A stretch of 64,000 nucleotides of DNA, taken from Oceanospirillum sp048270425. GTDB taxonomy: Bacteria; Pseudomonadota; Gammaproteobacteria; Pseudomonadales; Halomonadaceae. Made by a program: the position numbers and the translations under genes. The stretch covers positions 1-64,000 of the forward strand of contig JBLWSY010000010.1 of NCBI GenBank assembly GCA_048270425.1, in the 5' to 3' direction. This document shows, piece after piece, positions 32,823 to 41,928 of this stretch; within the stretch, counting starts at the first letter, position 1, and each line of letters opens with the position of its first letter. Below the pieces are notes generated by a model. The model ran no database searches, was not told the origin of the DNA, and was given only the letters and a program-made list of their open reading frames with translations.

Positions 32823-34223
32823 ATGAAATCATCTGAAAAACATCTGATTCCACAGGCCGGATTATCAGGCTCAGATCACACTCATCTGCCATCACCAGAG
32901 TTGGTATCGATGCTGCAAAGCTACCCCGATCCGGCGGTACTCTTGTCGGCAGACTATGAAATTCTTTCAGCGAACGCAGCATACCGTCAGAGCTATGGTG
33001 ATGTCAGTGCGACAAAACGTCACTGCTATGAGGTATCCCATCACTATGATCGTCCTTGTGATCAGATGGGCGAATCCTGCCCTATGCTCCAGTGTATGCA
33101 GAGCAATAAGGTACAGCGTGTTTTTCACCTGCACCATACCCCCCATGGGGAGGAGCATGTTGATGTCGAGCTCTACCCGGTAGAAGCTGAAGATGGCCAG
33201 CCCCGATATTTTCTGGAGGTGATGCGCTACAGCAAGCTGGCCAGCCCAAGAGCGGGGAATAGTGGTCTGATTGGCCGCTCTCCGGCTTTTATGGCATCCA
33301 TGGCGCTGATAGAGCGTGTTGCTCCCAGCGAGACGACTGTTCTTCTGTTGGGTGAATCCGGTACCGGTAAAGAGCTGATGGCGCAGGCGGTTCACCGGGG
33401 TAGTTTGAGGAATCAGGGAGCTTTTGTACCGGTAGAGTGTTCTGGTCTGACCGAGACTCTCTTTGAAAGTGAACTTTTTGGCCATGAAAAGGGGGCTTTC
33501 ACCGGCGCGCACAGTCGTAAAACCGGTCTGGTTGAAGCGGCCAGTGGTGGTACGCTTTTTCTGGATGAAGTGGGGGATATTCCACTCTCACTGCAGGTTA
33601 AGCTTCTGCGGCTATTGGAAACCGGAACCTACCGTCGTGTCGGTGGTGTCGAGCCTTTAAAAGCAAACTTCCGCCTGGTTTGCGCCACGCACCGTAATCT
33701 GGAGCAGCAGGTGGCTGACGGTGAATTCCGTATGGATCTCTACTACCGCATCAATGCTTTTCCGGTGATGCTGCCATCCCTTCGGGAGCGGGTTGCGGAT
33801 ATTCCCCTTCTGGTGGAAAGTTTGCTGCCCCAGTTTGCCGCAGGACGGGAGATCAAAATCTCTAAAGAGGCGCTGGTGTTGCTTCAGGCTTACGCGTTTC
33901 CGGGCAACATCCGTGAACTGAGAAATATTCTGGAGCGCGCTTGTCTGTTGGTGGATGATCACTGGATTGAACCGGAACACCTGCCGGAGGCTTGTCATCG
34001 GGCTAGGGGATCTTTGTCTTCGGATACGGGGCAGCCGGGTCAGTCCCGCTCGGGGGCCAACGTTGAGTCGGGCTTTAATCAGCAGGAGGTTGTTGATCTT
34101 GAGCAGCTGGAATACGGCTATCTGACTTGGGCGCTAAAACGGCTGGATGGCGATAAAGCTCTGCTGGCGCATAAGCTTGGTATCAGTGAACGTACTCTTT
34201 ACCGTAAACTCAAGCCAGTTTGA
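32823..34223 (+). CDS. Sigma-54-dependent activator with Cys-rich PAS domain, probable cyd regulator
   Basis: 466 residues from the ATG at 32823 (AGGAG upstream); a longer frame from 32748 lacks a ribosome site. Order: PAS-like sensor (about 30-150); AAA+ domain with Walker A GESGTGKE, sigma-54 contact loop GAFTGAH and GTLFLDEVGDI; and a C-terminal Fis-type helix-turn-helix (LAHKLGISERTLYRKL). No receiver domain, so it is a one-component activator. The PAS holds four Cys and several His (CYEVSHHYDRPC, CPMLQC), which could bind heme, metal or an Fe-S cluster or sense redox. It is divergent from cydPABX-ybgE, whose promoter has sigma-54 elements. Control of bd oxidase is a strong inference. Confidence 0.9.
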   Translation: MKSSEKHLIPQAGLSGSDHTHLPSPELVSMLQSYPDPAVLLSADYEILSANAAYRQSYGDVSATKRHCYEVSHHYDRPCDQMGESCPMLQCMQSNKVQRVFHLHHTPHGEEHVDVELYPVEAEDGQPRYFLEVMRYSKLASPRAGNSGLIGRSPAFMASMALIERVAPSETTVLLLGESGTGKELMAQAVHRGSLRNQGAFVPVECSGLTETLFESELFGHEKGAFTGAHSRKTGLVEAASGGTLFLDEVGDIPLSLQVKLLRLLETGTYRRVGGVEPLKANFRLVCATHRNLEQQVADGEFRMDLYYRINAFPVMLPSLRERVADIPLLVESLLPQFAAGREIKISKEALVLLQAYAFPGNIRELRNILERACLLVDDHWIEPEHLPEACHRARGSLSSDTGQPGQSRSGANVESGFNQQEVVDLEQLEYGYLTWALKRLDGDKALLAHKLGISERTLYRKLKPV

Positions 34224-34248
34224 GCTCCGGGCTTTATCTGAGACGTGT

Positions 34249-34344
34249 TCAGGCCATGCCCAAAAGGCGCATGCCCATAATGACGATGAGGGTGAGGGAT
34301 ACGACAATCAGAATCAGTTTCTGCATAAAGGGGTTGTTGCCCAT
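34249..34344 (-). CDS. 31-residue single-helix membrane protein
   Basis: MGNNPFMQKLILIVVSLTL then a short tail ending MRLLGMA. One membrane helix (about 9-28). GGAG lies 7-9 bases before the ATG. It converges with the activator gene and runs in the same direction as the next small gene. The family is not recognised; the ribosome site and amphipathic head support it as real. Confidence 0.55.
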   Translation of the reverse strand: MGNNPFMQKLILIVVSLTLIVIMGMRLLGMA

Positions 34345-34428
34345 AATTTTCTCCGTCTGTTAACGCTTATTGGCAGGCGCTATTTTAGCGGCAGAATCCG
34401 CTTAAACAATAACCGCGACTTTATGAAA

Positions 34429-34452
34429 GAACAGCTCCCTGGGGAGCTGTTC
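34429..34452 (-). terminator. Stem-loop between the two small membrane-protein genes
   Basis: Perfect 11-bp inverted repeat GAACAGCTCCC / GGGAGCTGTTC around two bases. On the minus strand it is followed only by TTTC, so termination would be weak. Confidence 0.5.
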
Positions 34453-34490
34453 TGGTTTTATGTTCTTTTGAAGACGGCGTTTCAGTCGGG

Positions 34491-34589
34491 TTAGCCGCTG
34501 GCTATTTTCATCAGGGTTCCGACACAAAGAATCAGGCCGATAACGACCAGCAGAGTACTTCGGTTGATAGTGGATTTGTCTTCAGACAT
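34491..34589 (-). CDS. 32-residue single-helix membrane protein
   Basis: MSEDKSTINRSTLLVVIGL then a hydrophobic stretch and MKIASG at the end. One membrane helix (about 12-28) with a charged head. GGGAGGA sits 5-6 bases before the ATG, a very strong ribosome site. A stem-loop follows the stop. The family is unknown; it resembles in plan the protein at 34249, and both may belong to the large class of membrane microproteins. Confidence 0.6.
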   Translation of the reverse strand: MSEDKSTINRSTLLVVIGLILCVGTLMKIASG

Positions 34590-35029
34590 GGTGTCCTCCC
34601 GACCTTAAGGTCCTGACTTTTATTCTTGTTATGATCCGATAAGCCTTGGTACTCAAATCATTGGCTGTTTGGGCACCTTTCAATGGCTTATCTTTTTCAG
34701 CGTTAACGTTTCCAAGCCTAGCTCTTCAGAATCTAGCAAAGGCAATAACAGACGGCCAGTGATCTGAGGCAAGATCTGATCGTCTACGCCTCCAATGATA
34801 ACGCGTTTACTGTGGACCGTATTTTTTGTGATCCGGGGTGTTCTGACTAATTTTTGTCCGGCAATGACCTGTCGGTCTTGTCGGAACTTGCTAGAATACA
34901 CGGCTCCCTCATTATGCCTTGCGGATGTCACCGACCATTTCGGATGACTTGTTTTTAAGCGGGCACGGTCAGATTTCTTCTGAAAAATATCTTTCTGAGT
35001 AATCGATTATTCTGAATAAAAGGTTTTCT
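34590..35029. other. Intergenic region before the Bcr/CflA gene
   Basis: About 440 bases. It should hold the promoters of the small membrane protein (minus) and of the efflux gene (plus). An 83-codon minus-strand frame at 34680-34931 has no recognisable features and is not annotated as a gene. A possible -10, TAGAAT at about 34892, lacks a good -35. Confidence 0.4.
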
Positions 35030-36271
35030 ATGAACCCGGACTCCCGAGAAGGGGCTGACGCCTCCTCATTTAAACCCGCTTTTGCGGAATTTGTTGCTCT
35101 GTTGGCGCTGTTGATGTCCATGGTTGCGCTGGCGATAGATGCCGTTCTGCCCGCCATGAGTATCATCGGTCAGGATTTTTCCGTGATCCACGCGGAAGAT
35201 CTGCAGTGGATTGTTGGGATACTGTTCGCGGGTCTGGCATTTGGTCAGATCCTTTATGGTCCGCTGTCTGACAGTTTTGGCCGTAAGCCTGCGATCTACC
35301 TCGGGTTGATCATCTTTCTGGTGGGCTCTCTGGTGTCTGCTTTTGCCCAGACCTATGAGATGATGCTGGTTGGTCGCTTTATTCAGGGAATCGGTGCATC
35401 CGGGCCTAAAGTGGTAGCGGTGGCGCTGGTGCGTGATCGCTACGAAGGCCGGGCTATGGCGCGGGTAATGTCTTTTGTGATGGCTGTTTTTATCATCATG
35501 CCGGCTATCGCGCCAAGCATTGGTGCAGGTGTGCTGATGATTGCCGACTGGCGCGGCATCTATGAGTTTTTTGTGCTTTTGTCACTGATCGCGTTGATCT
35601 GGTTTGCGATTCGACAGCCGGAGACGCTGGTTAAAGAGCGTCGTATTCCGCTCTCGTTTGGCAATGTGTGGCATAACACCAAGGAGACCATGACACACAA
35701 GGTGACACTGGGCTATATCATAGGTGCAGGTCTGATTTTTGGTGCTTTTGTGGCATACCTTTCCACGGCTCAGCTGCTGTTTAAGGACATTTTTCAGGTC
35801 GAAGAAGCGTTTCCACTCTATTTTGCATTACTGGCACTTTCAGTAGGGGCGGCTTCTTTTCTGAATGGCCGTCTGGTGATGCGCTATGGTATGAAGTTTT
35901 TGGCGAACCGGGCTCTGATCACGATGTTCAGCAGTTCTGTGGTTTTTCTGGCTTTGCTGGCGGTGCTTGATGGTGATGTCCCAATCTGGATTTTTATGCT
36001 GTTTGGCGCGATGATTTTCGGCTGCATCGGTTTGCTGTTCGGTAATATGAATGCTCTGGCGATGGAGCCTCTGGGTCATATCGCAGGGGTTGCTTCTTCT
36101 GTGATCGGTTCAGCGACGACCTTTATCTCGATGATTGTGGGTATGGCCTTTGGGCAAACCTACAATGGCACTCTGTACCCGCTTTTCATCGCGTTTGCCG
36201 TTTTGTCTCTGCTGTGCTGGCTGGTGACCCGAAATATTCAGCATGAGGCTCCGGCTAAAAATCCGGCCTGA
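35030..36271 (+). CDS. MFS drug efflux transporter, Bcr/CflA family
   Basis: 413 residues, twelve predicted membrane helices. The first pair shows AIDAVLPAMSIIGQDFSV and GPLSDSFGRKP (MFS motif A in loop 2-3). GRFIQGIGASGPKVVAVALVRDRYEG is the DHA1/Bcr-type helix 4 block, and AIAPSIGAGVLMIADWRGIYEF is the motif C region. Members expel bicyclomycin, chloramphenicol, sulfonamides or peptides; the substrate cannot be told. It stands alone with a terminator behind it. Start ATG at 35030 with a weak AAAGG upstream. Confidence 0.92.
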   Translation: MNPDSREGADASSFKPAFAEFVALLALLMSMVALAIDAVLPAMSIIGQDFSVIHAEDLQWIVGILFAGLAFGQILYGPLSDSFGRKPAIYLGLIIFLVGSLVSAFAQTYEMMLVGRFIQGIGASGPKVVAVALVRDRYEGRAMARVMSFVMAVFIIMPAIAPSIGAGVLMIADWRGIYEFFVLLSLIALIWFAIRQPETLVKERRIPLSFGNVWHNTKETMTHKVTLGYIIGAGLIFGAFVAYLSTAQLLFKDIFQVEEAFPLYFALLALSVGAASFLNGRLVMRYGMKFLANRALITMFSSSVVFLALLAVLDGDVPIWIFMLFGAMIFGCIGLLFGNMNALAMEPLGHIAGVASSVIGSATTFISMIVGMAFGQTYNGTLYPLFIAFAVLSLLCWLVTRNIQHEAPAKNPA

Positions 36272-36284
36272 TGGATTGAATAAG

Positions 36285-36334
36285 AAAAAGCCGAACCCTG
36301 TCTTACTCCTGAAAGAGAAACTGGTCCGGCTTTT
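36285..36334. terminator. Terminator shared by the efflux gene and the converging gene
   Basis: AAAAAGCCGaACC (from 36285) pairs imperfectly with GGTcCGGCTTTT (to 36334) around a long loop, with A and T runs outside. It can serve both directions. Confidence 0.65.
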
Positions 36335-36379
36335 GAGCAGATATTTGAGTGTTGCTCGTATTATGGTAAGAAAGATTTT

Positions 36380-36640
36380 TTAATCTTTCTTTTTCTTCTT
36401 TTTAAGGCTTTTGAGCATTTTTACGCCCTTTTTGCGCTGGTTGTATGCCAGCGCAATCTCTTGTTTTAGCTGACGGCTCTGATCAAAATCTTTGCAGGTT
36501 TCATATTCTTCTTTTAGCTTCTTTTCATGCTTGCGCAGCTTTTTGATCACCTTCTTCAGGTACTCTTTTTTCTCTTTGCGCTTTTGTTCATCTGAACGGA
36601 TATAGGTTTCTGCTTTTTTGATCAGTTTGCTGATATTCAT
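36380..36640 (-). CDS. Small lysine/glutamate-rich coiled protein
   Basis: 86 residues, nearly all helix-forming and charged (KRKEKKEYLKKVIKKL, HEKKLKEEYE), ending in KKKKKKD. It is probably a single long helix or coiled coil in the cytoplasm. The ATG overlaps the stop of the upstream Na/phosphate cotransporter (ATGA), and CAGGAG lies upstream, so it is co-translated. It could interact with the PhoU-like tail of the transporter, which is speculation from position. No family recognised. Confidence 0.65.
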   Translation of the reverse strand: MNISKLIKKAETYIRSDEQKRKEKKEYLKKVIKKLRKHEKKLKEEYETCKDFDQSRQLKQEIALAYNQRKKGVKMLKSLKKKKKKD

Positions 36641-38487
36641 GATGCGCTACTCCTGTCCCTTTGAGCGGGCCGTTGTTCCTGAACCTGTTCCTGAATCACT
36701 TGGGTCAGTTCTTCGTCATCCAGAGATAGGCTTTGTTCAATATTTTTGGTCTTCAGGTCGCTGGAGGAGAAAAGTACCTCGCCCATCAGTACCAGCTTAC
36801 GGGTAACATCCGAGGCATAACCGCTGTCGTTCATCAGGGAGACCGACATAGGGCCTGTGATCAGTTTCTGACGGATCAGGCTGCTCAGGTTCTGGTTGAG
36901 ATTGCGATCATACTCTTCCATATCCAATCTTAGGCGATCCAGTGAGAGGATAATGGCTGAATCATTTCTATCCTCTTGGCGCACGCGGTTCAGTTCACGT
37001 AAAACTGAGGCTAACCGCATACGCAGTGTGTTGTACTCGTGCTGAATGTAAGGATTGTCTGCGATAAAGAAGCGGGAGAGGTTTTTCTGCAGGTGTTTGG
37101 TGTCCTTGATCGCTTCAACAATATCACGTCCTGCGGCTCTCAGGCGGAACAGTTCTTCTACCTGATCTGCGGACATCTCGCCCTGATAGGCGCTGCTGAA
37201 ATCCACAATGTCGGCGTAGAGGGACTTCACCGATTCCGCGTATTCCTGATCAATATTGGTTGGGATCACTGTGCGCGCTTTAAAGATGATCTCCTCCAGA
37301 GGGTGCTCCCCATGGATATCATCCAGCTTAAGACTTAAGCCGCCAGCTATGATCGCTGCAGCGTTATCGTACAGGTGAAGAGTTTCCTGACGTACGGCCG
37401 CCAGAGTGGCTTCAGGCAGATCTGAGGCAGCATCATTCAGATATTTAGGCGCTGAGCGACGACCGGTTTCCGGCGCTTTAAGAGCACGTTCCAGAAAGCG
37501 GACCATAGCGGGTATAACCGGCAACATCAGGATAACACCAATGCTGTTGAAGATGGTGTGGAAGACGGCAAGTTTCAGGGTGTAGTTATCCGCAGCGATG
37601 CCGATCAGGGTGCTGGCTTTATCGACAAGCCCCGTGAGCTGATAAATAAAGAGAATGGCGACAAAGCCGGTTACAGCGTTAAAAATCAGGTGCGCGACGG
37701 CCAGACGTCGGCCTTCCACATTGGCGCTCAGAGAGCCGATGATGGCGGTAATGGTGGTGCCGATATTAGCACCAATGGCCAGTGCCAGGGCATTCTCATA
37801 GGTGATCTGTTGCGCTGATAGTGCCGTGATAATCAGTACCAGCGTAGCGTGACTGGACTGCATCACCACGGTGGCAAAAAGCCCGATCAGGGTAAAGAGA
37901 AAAACACCGGCGTAACCTTCAACGGCATAGGCGGTCAGGTCGATGGTGTCTTTAAAGGCTTCAAAGCCTTCTTTCATATAGTGGATACCCAGAAAGAGAA
38001 AACCAAGACCGGCCAGCACATACCCCATGCCTTTGAGTTCTTTACTCTTCTGGAAAATCAAAAGAATACCGAATACCAGCATTGGCATCGCATAGGCGGA
38101 GATCTTGACCTTCAGGCCCAGGCCAGCCACCAGCCAGGCTCCTGTTGTGGTACCCAAATTTGCACCAAAGATGATACCGACACCTGCAGTCAGAGAAATA
38201 AGACCGGCAGAGAGAAAGGAGATGGTGATGACAGAAACCAGTGAGCTGGATTGCATCAGTGTTGTTGAAACCACACCAAAGCTGAGACTTTTCCAGATAG
38301 TATCTGTGGTCTTTTTAAGTAGTTTTTCCAGCAGGCCACCGGTAAAGGCTTTAAAGCCTTCCTCCAGTGAGAGCATGCCGAACAGAAAGACCGCAACGCC
38401 TGCTGCGATCTCTTTAAAATCAGGGCTTATCCAAAAGCCGTAGCCAAGTACAAGAAAGATGGTTGGCAGAAGCAGTTTTCGTAACAT
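36637..38487 (-). CDS. Na/phosphate cotransporter family protein with PhoU-like domain
   Basis: 616 residues. The membrane part (about 1-340) has the two inverted Na/Pi cotransport repeats seen as GVVSTTLMQSSSLVSVITISF and TVVMQSSHATLVLIITALSA, with GANLGTTTGAW and GANIGTTITAIIG nearby. The QSS motifs are the ion/phosphate-binding signature. Residues about 370-560 are helical and resemble PhoU. This is the NptA/YjbB type, which may import or, as for YjbB, export phosphate. It is the first gene of a two-gene unit on the minus strand. No convincing Pho box is present. Confidence 0.92.
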   Translation of the reverse strand: MLRKLLLPTIFLVLGYGFWISPDFKEIAAGVAVFLFGMLSLEEGFKAFTGGLLEKLLKKTTDTIWKSLSFGVVSTTLMQSSSLVSVITISFLSAGLISLTAGVGIIFGANLGTTTGAWLVAGLGLKVKISAYAMPMLVFGILLIFQKSKELKGMGYVLAGLGFLFLGIHYMKEGFEAFKDTIDLTAYAVEGYAGVFLFTLIGLFATVVMQSSHATLVLIITALSAQQITYENALALAIGANIGTTITAIIGSLSANVEGRRLAVAHLIFNAVTGFVAILFIYQLTGLVDKASTLIGIAADNYTLKLAVFHTIFNSIGVILMLPVIPAMVRFLERALKAPETGRRSAPKYLNDAASDLPEATLAAVRQETLHLYDNAAAIIAGGLSLKLDDIHGEHPLEEIIFKARTVIPTNIDQEYAESVKSLYADIVDFSSAYQGEMSADQVEELFRLRAAGRDIVEAIKDTKHLQKNLSRFFIADNPYIQHEYNTLRMRLASVLRELNRVRQEDRNDSAIILSLDRLRLDMEEYDRNLNQNLSSLIRQKLITGPMSVSLMNDSGYASDVTRKLVLMGEVLFSSSDLKTKNIEQSLSLDDEELTQVIQEQVQEQRPAQRDRSSAS

Positions 38488-38975
38488 AAGAAGCGCTATC
38501 CTTGCATGCTAAGTCTGTCAGGGCCTTAACACTTTGATATCTGTATTAATTATTAAAAAGCCTGCAAAACGTAGGGTGAAACAGAACTGTAACCTGCTGT
38601 TCATAGAAGGCAAGCATTACTCAGCATAGTGAGGTTTTTTCTTTTGTAACAGTGAAGATGCAAACCGAATATAAGTCTTACACAAATAGACTGGAAGGCT
38701 ACTGGTAGCAATGTTATTTCTATTGCTGGCCGTCTCACATGAAACTAAAACAAGAACAGATCGGCTTATAAGACGTTTTAAGTGTCTATAATCTATTTTT
38801 GTGGCGCATATGCCTTGCAAGGGAGAAATCGGTCAGAGTCTGTCTATAGCTTTTGGCTGGTATCTGCCTTGATGAGTCTGTTGCTAAAATTCAGGGTTTA
38901 AGCAGATCGGTTTCGCCGATACTGGGCTAACTCCCGTTAATATTGGTTGCAGCATTGTGGATCAAGGGTATTGAT
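38488..38975. other. Intergenic region between divergent cotransporter and GGDEF-EAL genes
   Basis: About 490 bases, AT-rich, no supported gene. A TATAAT at 38787-38792 could be the -10 of the plus-strand gene, which would give a leader of about 180 bases. CTGT repeats at about 38589-38605 have the wrong period for a Pho box. Confidence 0.4.
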
Positions 38976-41180
38976 ATGATGGAATCAGGCAGTTACACAA
39001 GAGAGGCTCCTCAGGATAAAGCCTCCGGCTGTCAGGATCAGGAACGGGTATCGGTTACTGTTGAACAGCAGGATAAAATTCTGGCTTTTCAGCAATCGGT
39101 CTTTAACGATGTGATGACCAACCAGCCCGGGCAGCAGATTCTGGATCATCTCTGTCATCTCGCCGAACAGCTGCTGCCAAACTCTGTTGCTTCCCTGATG
39201 ATTCTGGATGAGCACTCATCCGTACTCAATGTGCTGTCAGCGCCCAGTGTTCCCAAAGATGGTCATAAGGCCCTGAGCGGCCTGAAGCCCGGTCCTGGCG
39301 GCGGTTCCTGCGGTAACGCTGTGCTCAGAAATGAGCCGGTTTTTGTCCGGGATACGTTTACCGATGAGCGTTGGCAGGATCTGCGCGAGCTTGCCTACGA
39401 TTTTAATCTTTGTGCCTGTTGGTCTCTGCCTGTTCGTGACAGTAATGGTGAGCCGATCGGCAGTTTCGCACTATCTTCCTTTGAGCATCGGCTACCTTCT
39501 GCTTTTCATCAGCGAATCCTTCAGGTTGGGGCAGACATGGCCGGGCTGGTATTGGTTCGCCAAAAGCAGGAGGAGGAACTTGCCCGGCAAAATACCCGTC
39601 TGCAGCTTCTCGGGCGGGCAATCGAGAGCGCCTCTGAAGGTGTGATTATTACGGATGCCGATAACCGTATTATCGAAACCAACCCCTTTTTCAGCCAGGT
39701 GACGGGCTACACGCACGAAGAAGTTGTCGGTCGCAACCCCAGCTTTTTTTCCTCTGGTACTCACGATGAACGTTTTTATAAGGCGATGTGGCAGGATCTT
39801 ATGGCCGAAGATCGCTGGTCAGGTGAGGTGATCAATCAGCGTAAAGATGGTTCCTTATGGCCTCAATGGCTGAGTCTGAGTGTGCTGCGGGATGATCAGG
39901 GAGTGGTTCAGAATTATGTCGGCGTTTTCACTGATCTGACTGAAATAAAGCGCGTGCGTGACCGTCATGTGGCGGCGCTGACTATCGATACGCTGACCGG
40001 TTTGCCGAACAAGAGTCAGCTGCAGGAAGCTCTGGACCGATGCGAGGGCGACAGTGCGCTTCTGGTGCTTAATGTTAATAACTTCAGTCTGATCAATTCT
40101 GCTTATGGCCTCGACTTTGCGGACCGTTTGTTATCTGCGATAACCCGACGCTTAAGTAAGGTACTTGATGGAGCCCGTATTTACCGCCTGAACGCTGATG
40201 AGTTTGCCGTTCATTATGAAAAAGACACTTTTCTGAAGGCGGTCTTTAACAAGATTCGTGAGAGCTTCTTTCTTCGCCAGATTCAGGTGGGAGGGCTGAG
40301 TTTCAATATCAGTTTCTCTTATGGGGGCGCGGTCGGTAGTGATGATCTGATCCGTAAGGCGCTGATGGCGCTAAAAAAAGCTAAGCAGGGTGGTCGCGGA
40401 CGTTTTTATCTTTATGCGGATCATAAAGACGAGCTGGAGCAAAATCAGCGCCTGGAATATATGCAATGGAACGCCTTGCTGCATCGTGCGCTGACAGAAG
40501 ATTGTCTGGTGCCGTATTTTCAGGGAATTCGGGATAATGAGACCGGTGAGATCAATTATTACGAATGTCTGATCCGTATGTGTATTGATGGCCAGGTATA
40601 CGGTCCTTATCAGTTTCTCAGACCGGCCAAATTATCCGGATTGCTGCCCGTGATTACCCGTACGGTTATCGACAAGAGCTGTCGGGTGATGAGTCATAAT
40701 CGCTGTGAGTTCGCCATCAATATCACTGAAGATGACCTTAGCCATCACTACCTGGAAGGTTTTCTGGAACAGAAGTGCATCCAGTACAATATTGATCCGA
40801 CCCGCATCACTCTGGAGATTCTGGAAGGGGTCAGTGCCGATGGCAAGAAGAACCATATCAAGCAGCTGGCCTCTCTCAAGGCGAAAGGTTTTCGTCTGGC
40901 GATTGACGATTTCGGTACCGAATATTCGAACTTTGAGCGCATTCTTGAGCTGGATGTGGATATGATCAAGATTGATGCCAAATACATAAAGTCGATCGAT
41001 ACTGATCAGACCAGTTATGAGATCACCCGGGCGATTGTCTTTTTTGCCTGTAACGCAGGTATTCCGGTGGTGGCTGAGTTTGTGCACTCCGAAGCGGTTC
41101 AGCGAGTGGTGGAATCACTGGGGATACGCTTCTCCCAAGGGTACCTGTTCAGTGAACCGGCAGCGATGATCAAAAGCTGA
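38976..41180 (+). CDS. GAF-PAS-GGDEF(degenerate)-EAL signalling protein
   Basis: 734 residues from the ATG at 38976 (AAGGG upstream; a TTG at 38943 is less likely). GAF domain at about 45-190 (GPGGGSCGNAVLRNEPV), PAS at about 215-335 (EGVIITDADNRIIETN). A GGDEF domain follows in which the signature is RLNADEF, lacking both glycines, so cyclase activity is unlikely. In the EAL domain the catalytic residues are kept: ECLIR, INIT, LEILE, IDDFG, IKID and AEF, then QGYLF. I expect a c-di-GMP phosphodiesterase tuned by GAF/PAS input, with the GGDEF acting as an allosteric GTP site. No membrane segments, so cytoplasmic. The stop is 4 bases from the converging thiQ stop. Confidence 0.9.
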   Translation: MMESGSYTREAPQDKASGCQDQERVSVTVEQQDKILAFQQSVFNDVMTNQPGQQILDHLCHLAEQLLPNSVASLMILDEHSSVLNVLSAPSVPKDGHKALSGLKPGPGGGSCGNAVLRNEPVFVRDTFTDERWQDLRELAYDFNLCACWSLPVRDSNGEPIGSFALSSFEHRLPSAFHQRILQVGADMAGLVLVRQKQEEELARQNTRLQLLGRAIESASEGVIITDADNRIIETNPFFSQVTGYTHEEVVGRNPSFFSSGTHDERFYKAMWQDLMAEDRWSGEVINQRKDGSLWPQWLSLSVLRDDQGVVQNYVGVFTDLTEIKRVRDRHVAALTIDTLTGLPNKSQLQEALDRCEGDSALLVLNVNNFSLINSAYGLDFADRLLSAITRRLSKVLDGARIYRLNADEFAVHYEKDTFLKAVFNKIRESFFLRQIQVGGLSFNISFSYGGAVGSDDLIRKALMALKKAKQGGRGRFYLYADHKDELEQNQRLEYMQWNALLHRALTEDCLVPYFQGIRDNETGEINYYECLIRMCIDGQVYGPYQFLRPAKLSGLLPVITRTVIDKSCRVMSHNRCEFAINITEDDLSHHYLEGFLEQKCIQYNIDPTRITLEILEGVSADGKKNHIKQLASLKAKGFRLAIDDFGTEYSNFERILELDVDMIKIDAKYIKSIDTDQTSYEITRAIVFFACNAGIPVVAEFVHSEAVQRVVESLGIRFSQGYLFSEPAAMIKS

Positions 41181-41184
41181 AGCT

Positions 41185-41865
41185 TCAGTTTTGCTCATTG
41201 TAGGTTAGCTCCAGTGTTCGGTCCGCGATGCGCTCAGCATCTTCATCCTGATGTGTTACCAGAATCAGTGTTTTGCCCAGACGTCTTGCGGTTGTTGCTG
41301 TCCACAGAGCTGCCTTGTGGCGGGTGTGTTGATCCAGCTCGGCAAAAGGTTCATCCAGCAGAATCAGAGGCTCCGGTCTTAGCAGGGTACGGATCAGACC
41401 GATACGCTGTCGTTGCCCGCCAGACAGTTCCGTTGGAAATTTATCCAGCTGATCGGCAACGTCCAATGCCTCAGCCGCTGTTTCAAACTCTTCCCGTGTT
41501 GGGATCCTGCTGAACCCCAGTTTCAGGTTATCCATGACGCTGAGGTGTTCAAACAGATTGTGTTCCTGAAACAGCATGCTGATCGGACGACGCTGTGCCG
41601 GAAGTTTGAGCAGGTCCCGGCCATACCACAGAACCTGTCCGCTTTTGGCCCTTTCAAAGCCCGCCAGTGTGTGCAGCAGCGTACTTTTACCTACACCGCT
41701 TCTTCCCTGGATTGCCAGACATTCTCCTGCGGCCAGTTGCAGGTTGTAATGAAGCCGATAACCGTCCAGCACCACCTCGAGTTGATCAACGATCAGTCCG
41801 TCATGCTGAGTCTTCACATGGGCTGGAGAGCCCGTTGCTTTTAGTCTGAAGCTGTCAGTCATCAT
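41185..41865 (-). CDS. thiQ: Thiamine ABC transporter, ATP-binding protein
   Basis: 226 residues. Walker A GRSGVGKST (about 54-62), Q-loop LFQEHNLF, signature LSGGQRQRIGL, Walker B LILLDEP and the H-loop VTHQ. The FQEHNLFEHLSVMDN stretch is typical of ThiQ. About 20 residues precede the usual start, and an internal start is possible. It energises uptake of thiamine, thiamine phosphate and diphosphate with ThiP and ThiB. It is last in the operon thiB-thiP-thiQ on the minus strand, 63 bases after thiP. Confidence 0.93.
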   Translation of the reverse strand: MMTDSFRLKATGSPAHVKTQHDGLIVDQLEVVLDGYRLHYNLQLAAGECLAIQGRSGVGKSTLLHTLAGFERAKSGQVLWYGRDLLKLPAQRRPISMLFQEHNLFEHLSVMDNLKLGFSRIPTREEFETAAEALDVADQLDKFPTELSGGQRQRIGLIRTLLRPEPLILLDEPFAELDQHTRHKAALWTATTARRLGKTLILVTHQDEDAERIADRTLELTYNEQN

Positions 41866-41928
41866 AGGTGGTCTCGGTCATGAATTCTCTTTTCTGTCAT
41901 CGGCTCTCTTCTCTGTGACGAGTACTGG

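Noticed and set aside
34680..34931. 83-codon minus-strand frame upstream of the Bcr/CflA gene
   Set aside because: No ribosome site, no recognisable motif, and it overlaps the probable promoter region; kept as intergenic.
38585..38612. Pho box before the Na/phosphate cotransporter
   Set aside because: The CTGT repeats are 10 rather than 11 bases apart and point away from the cotransporter gene.
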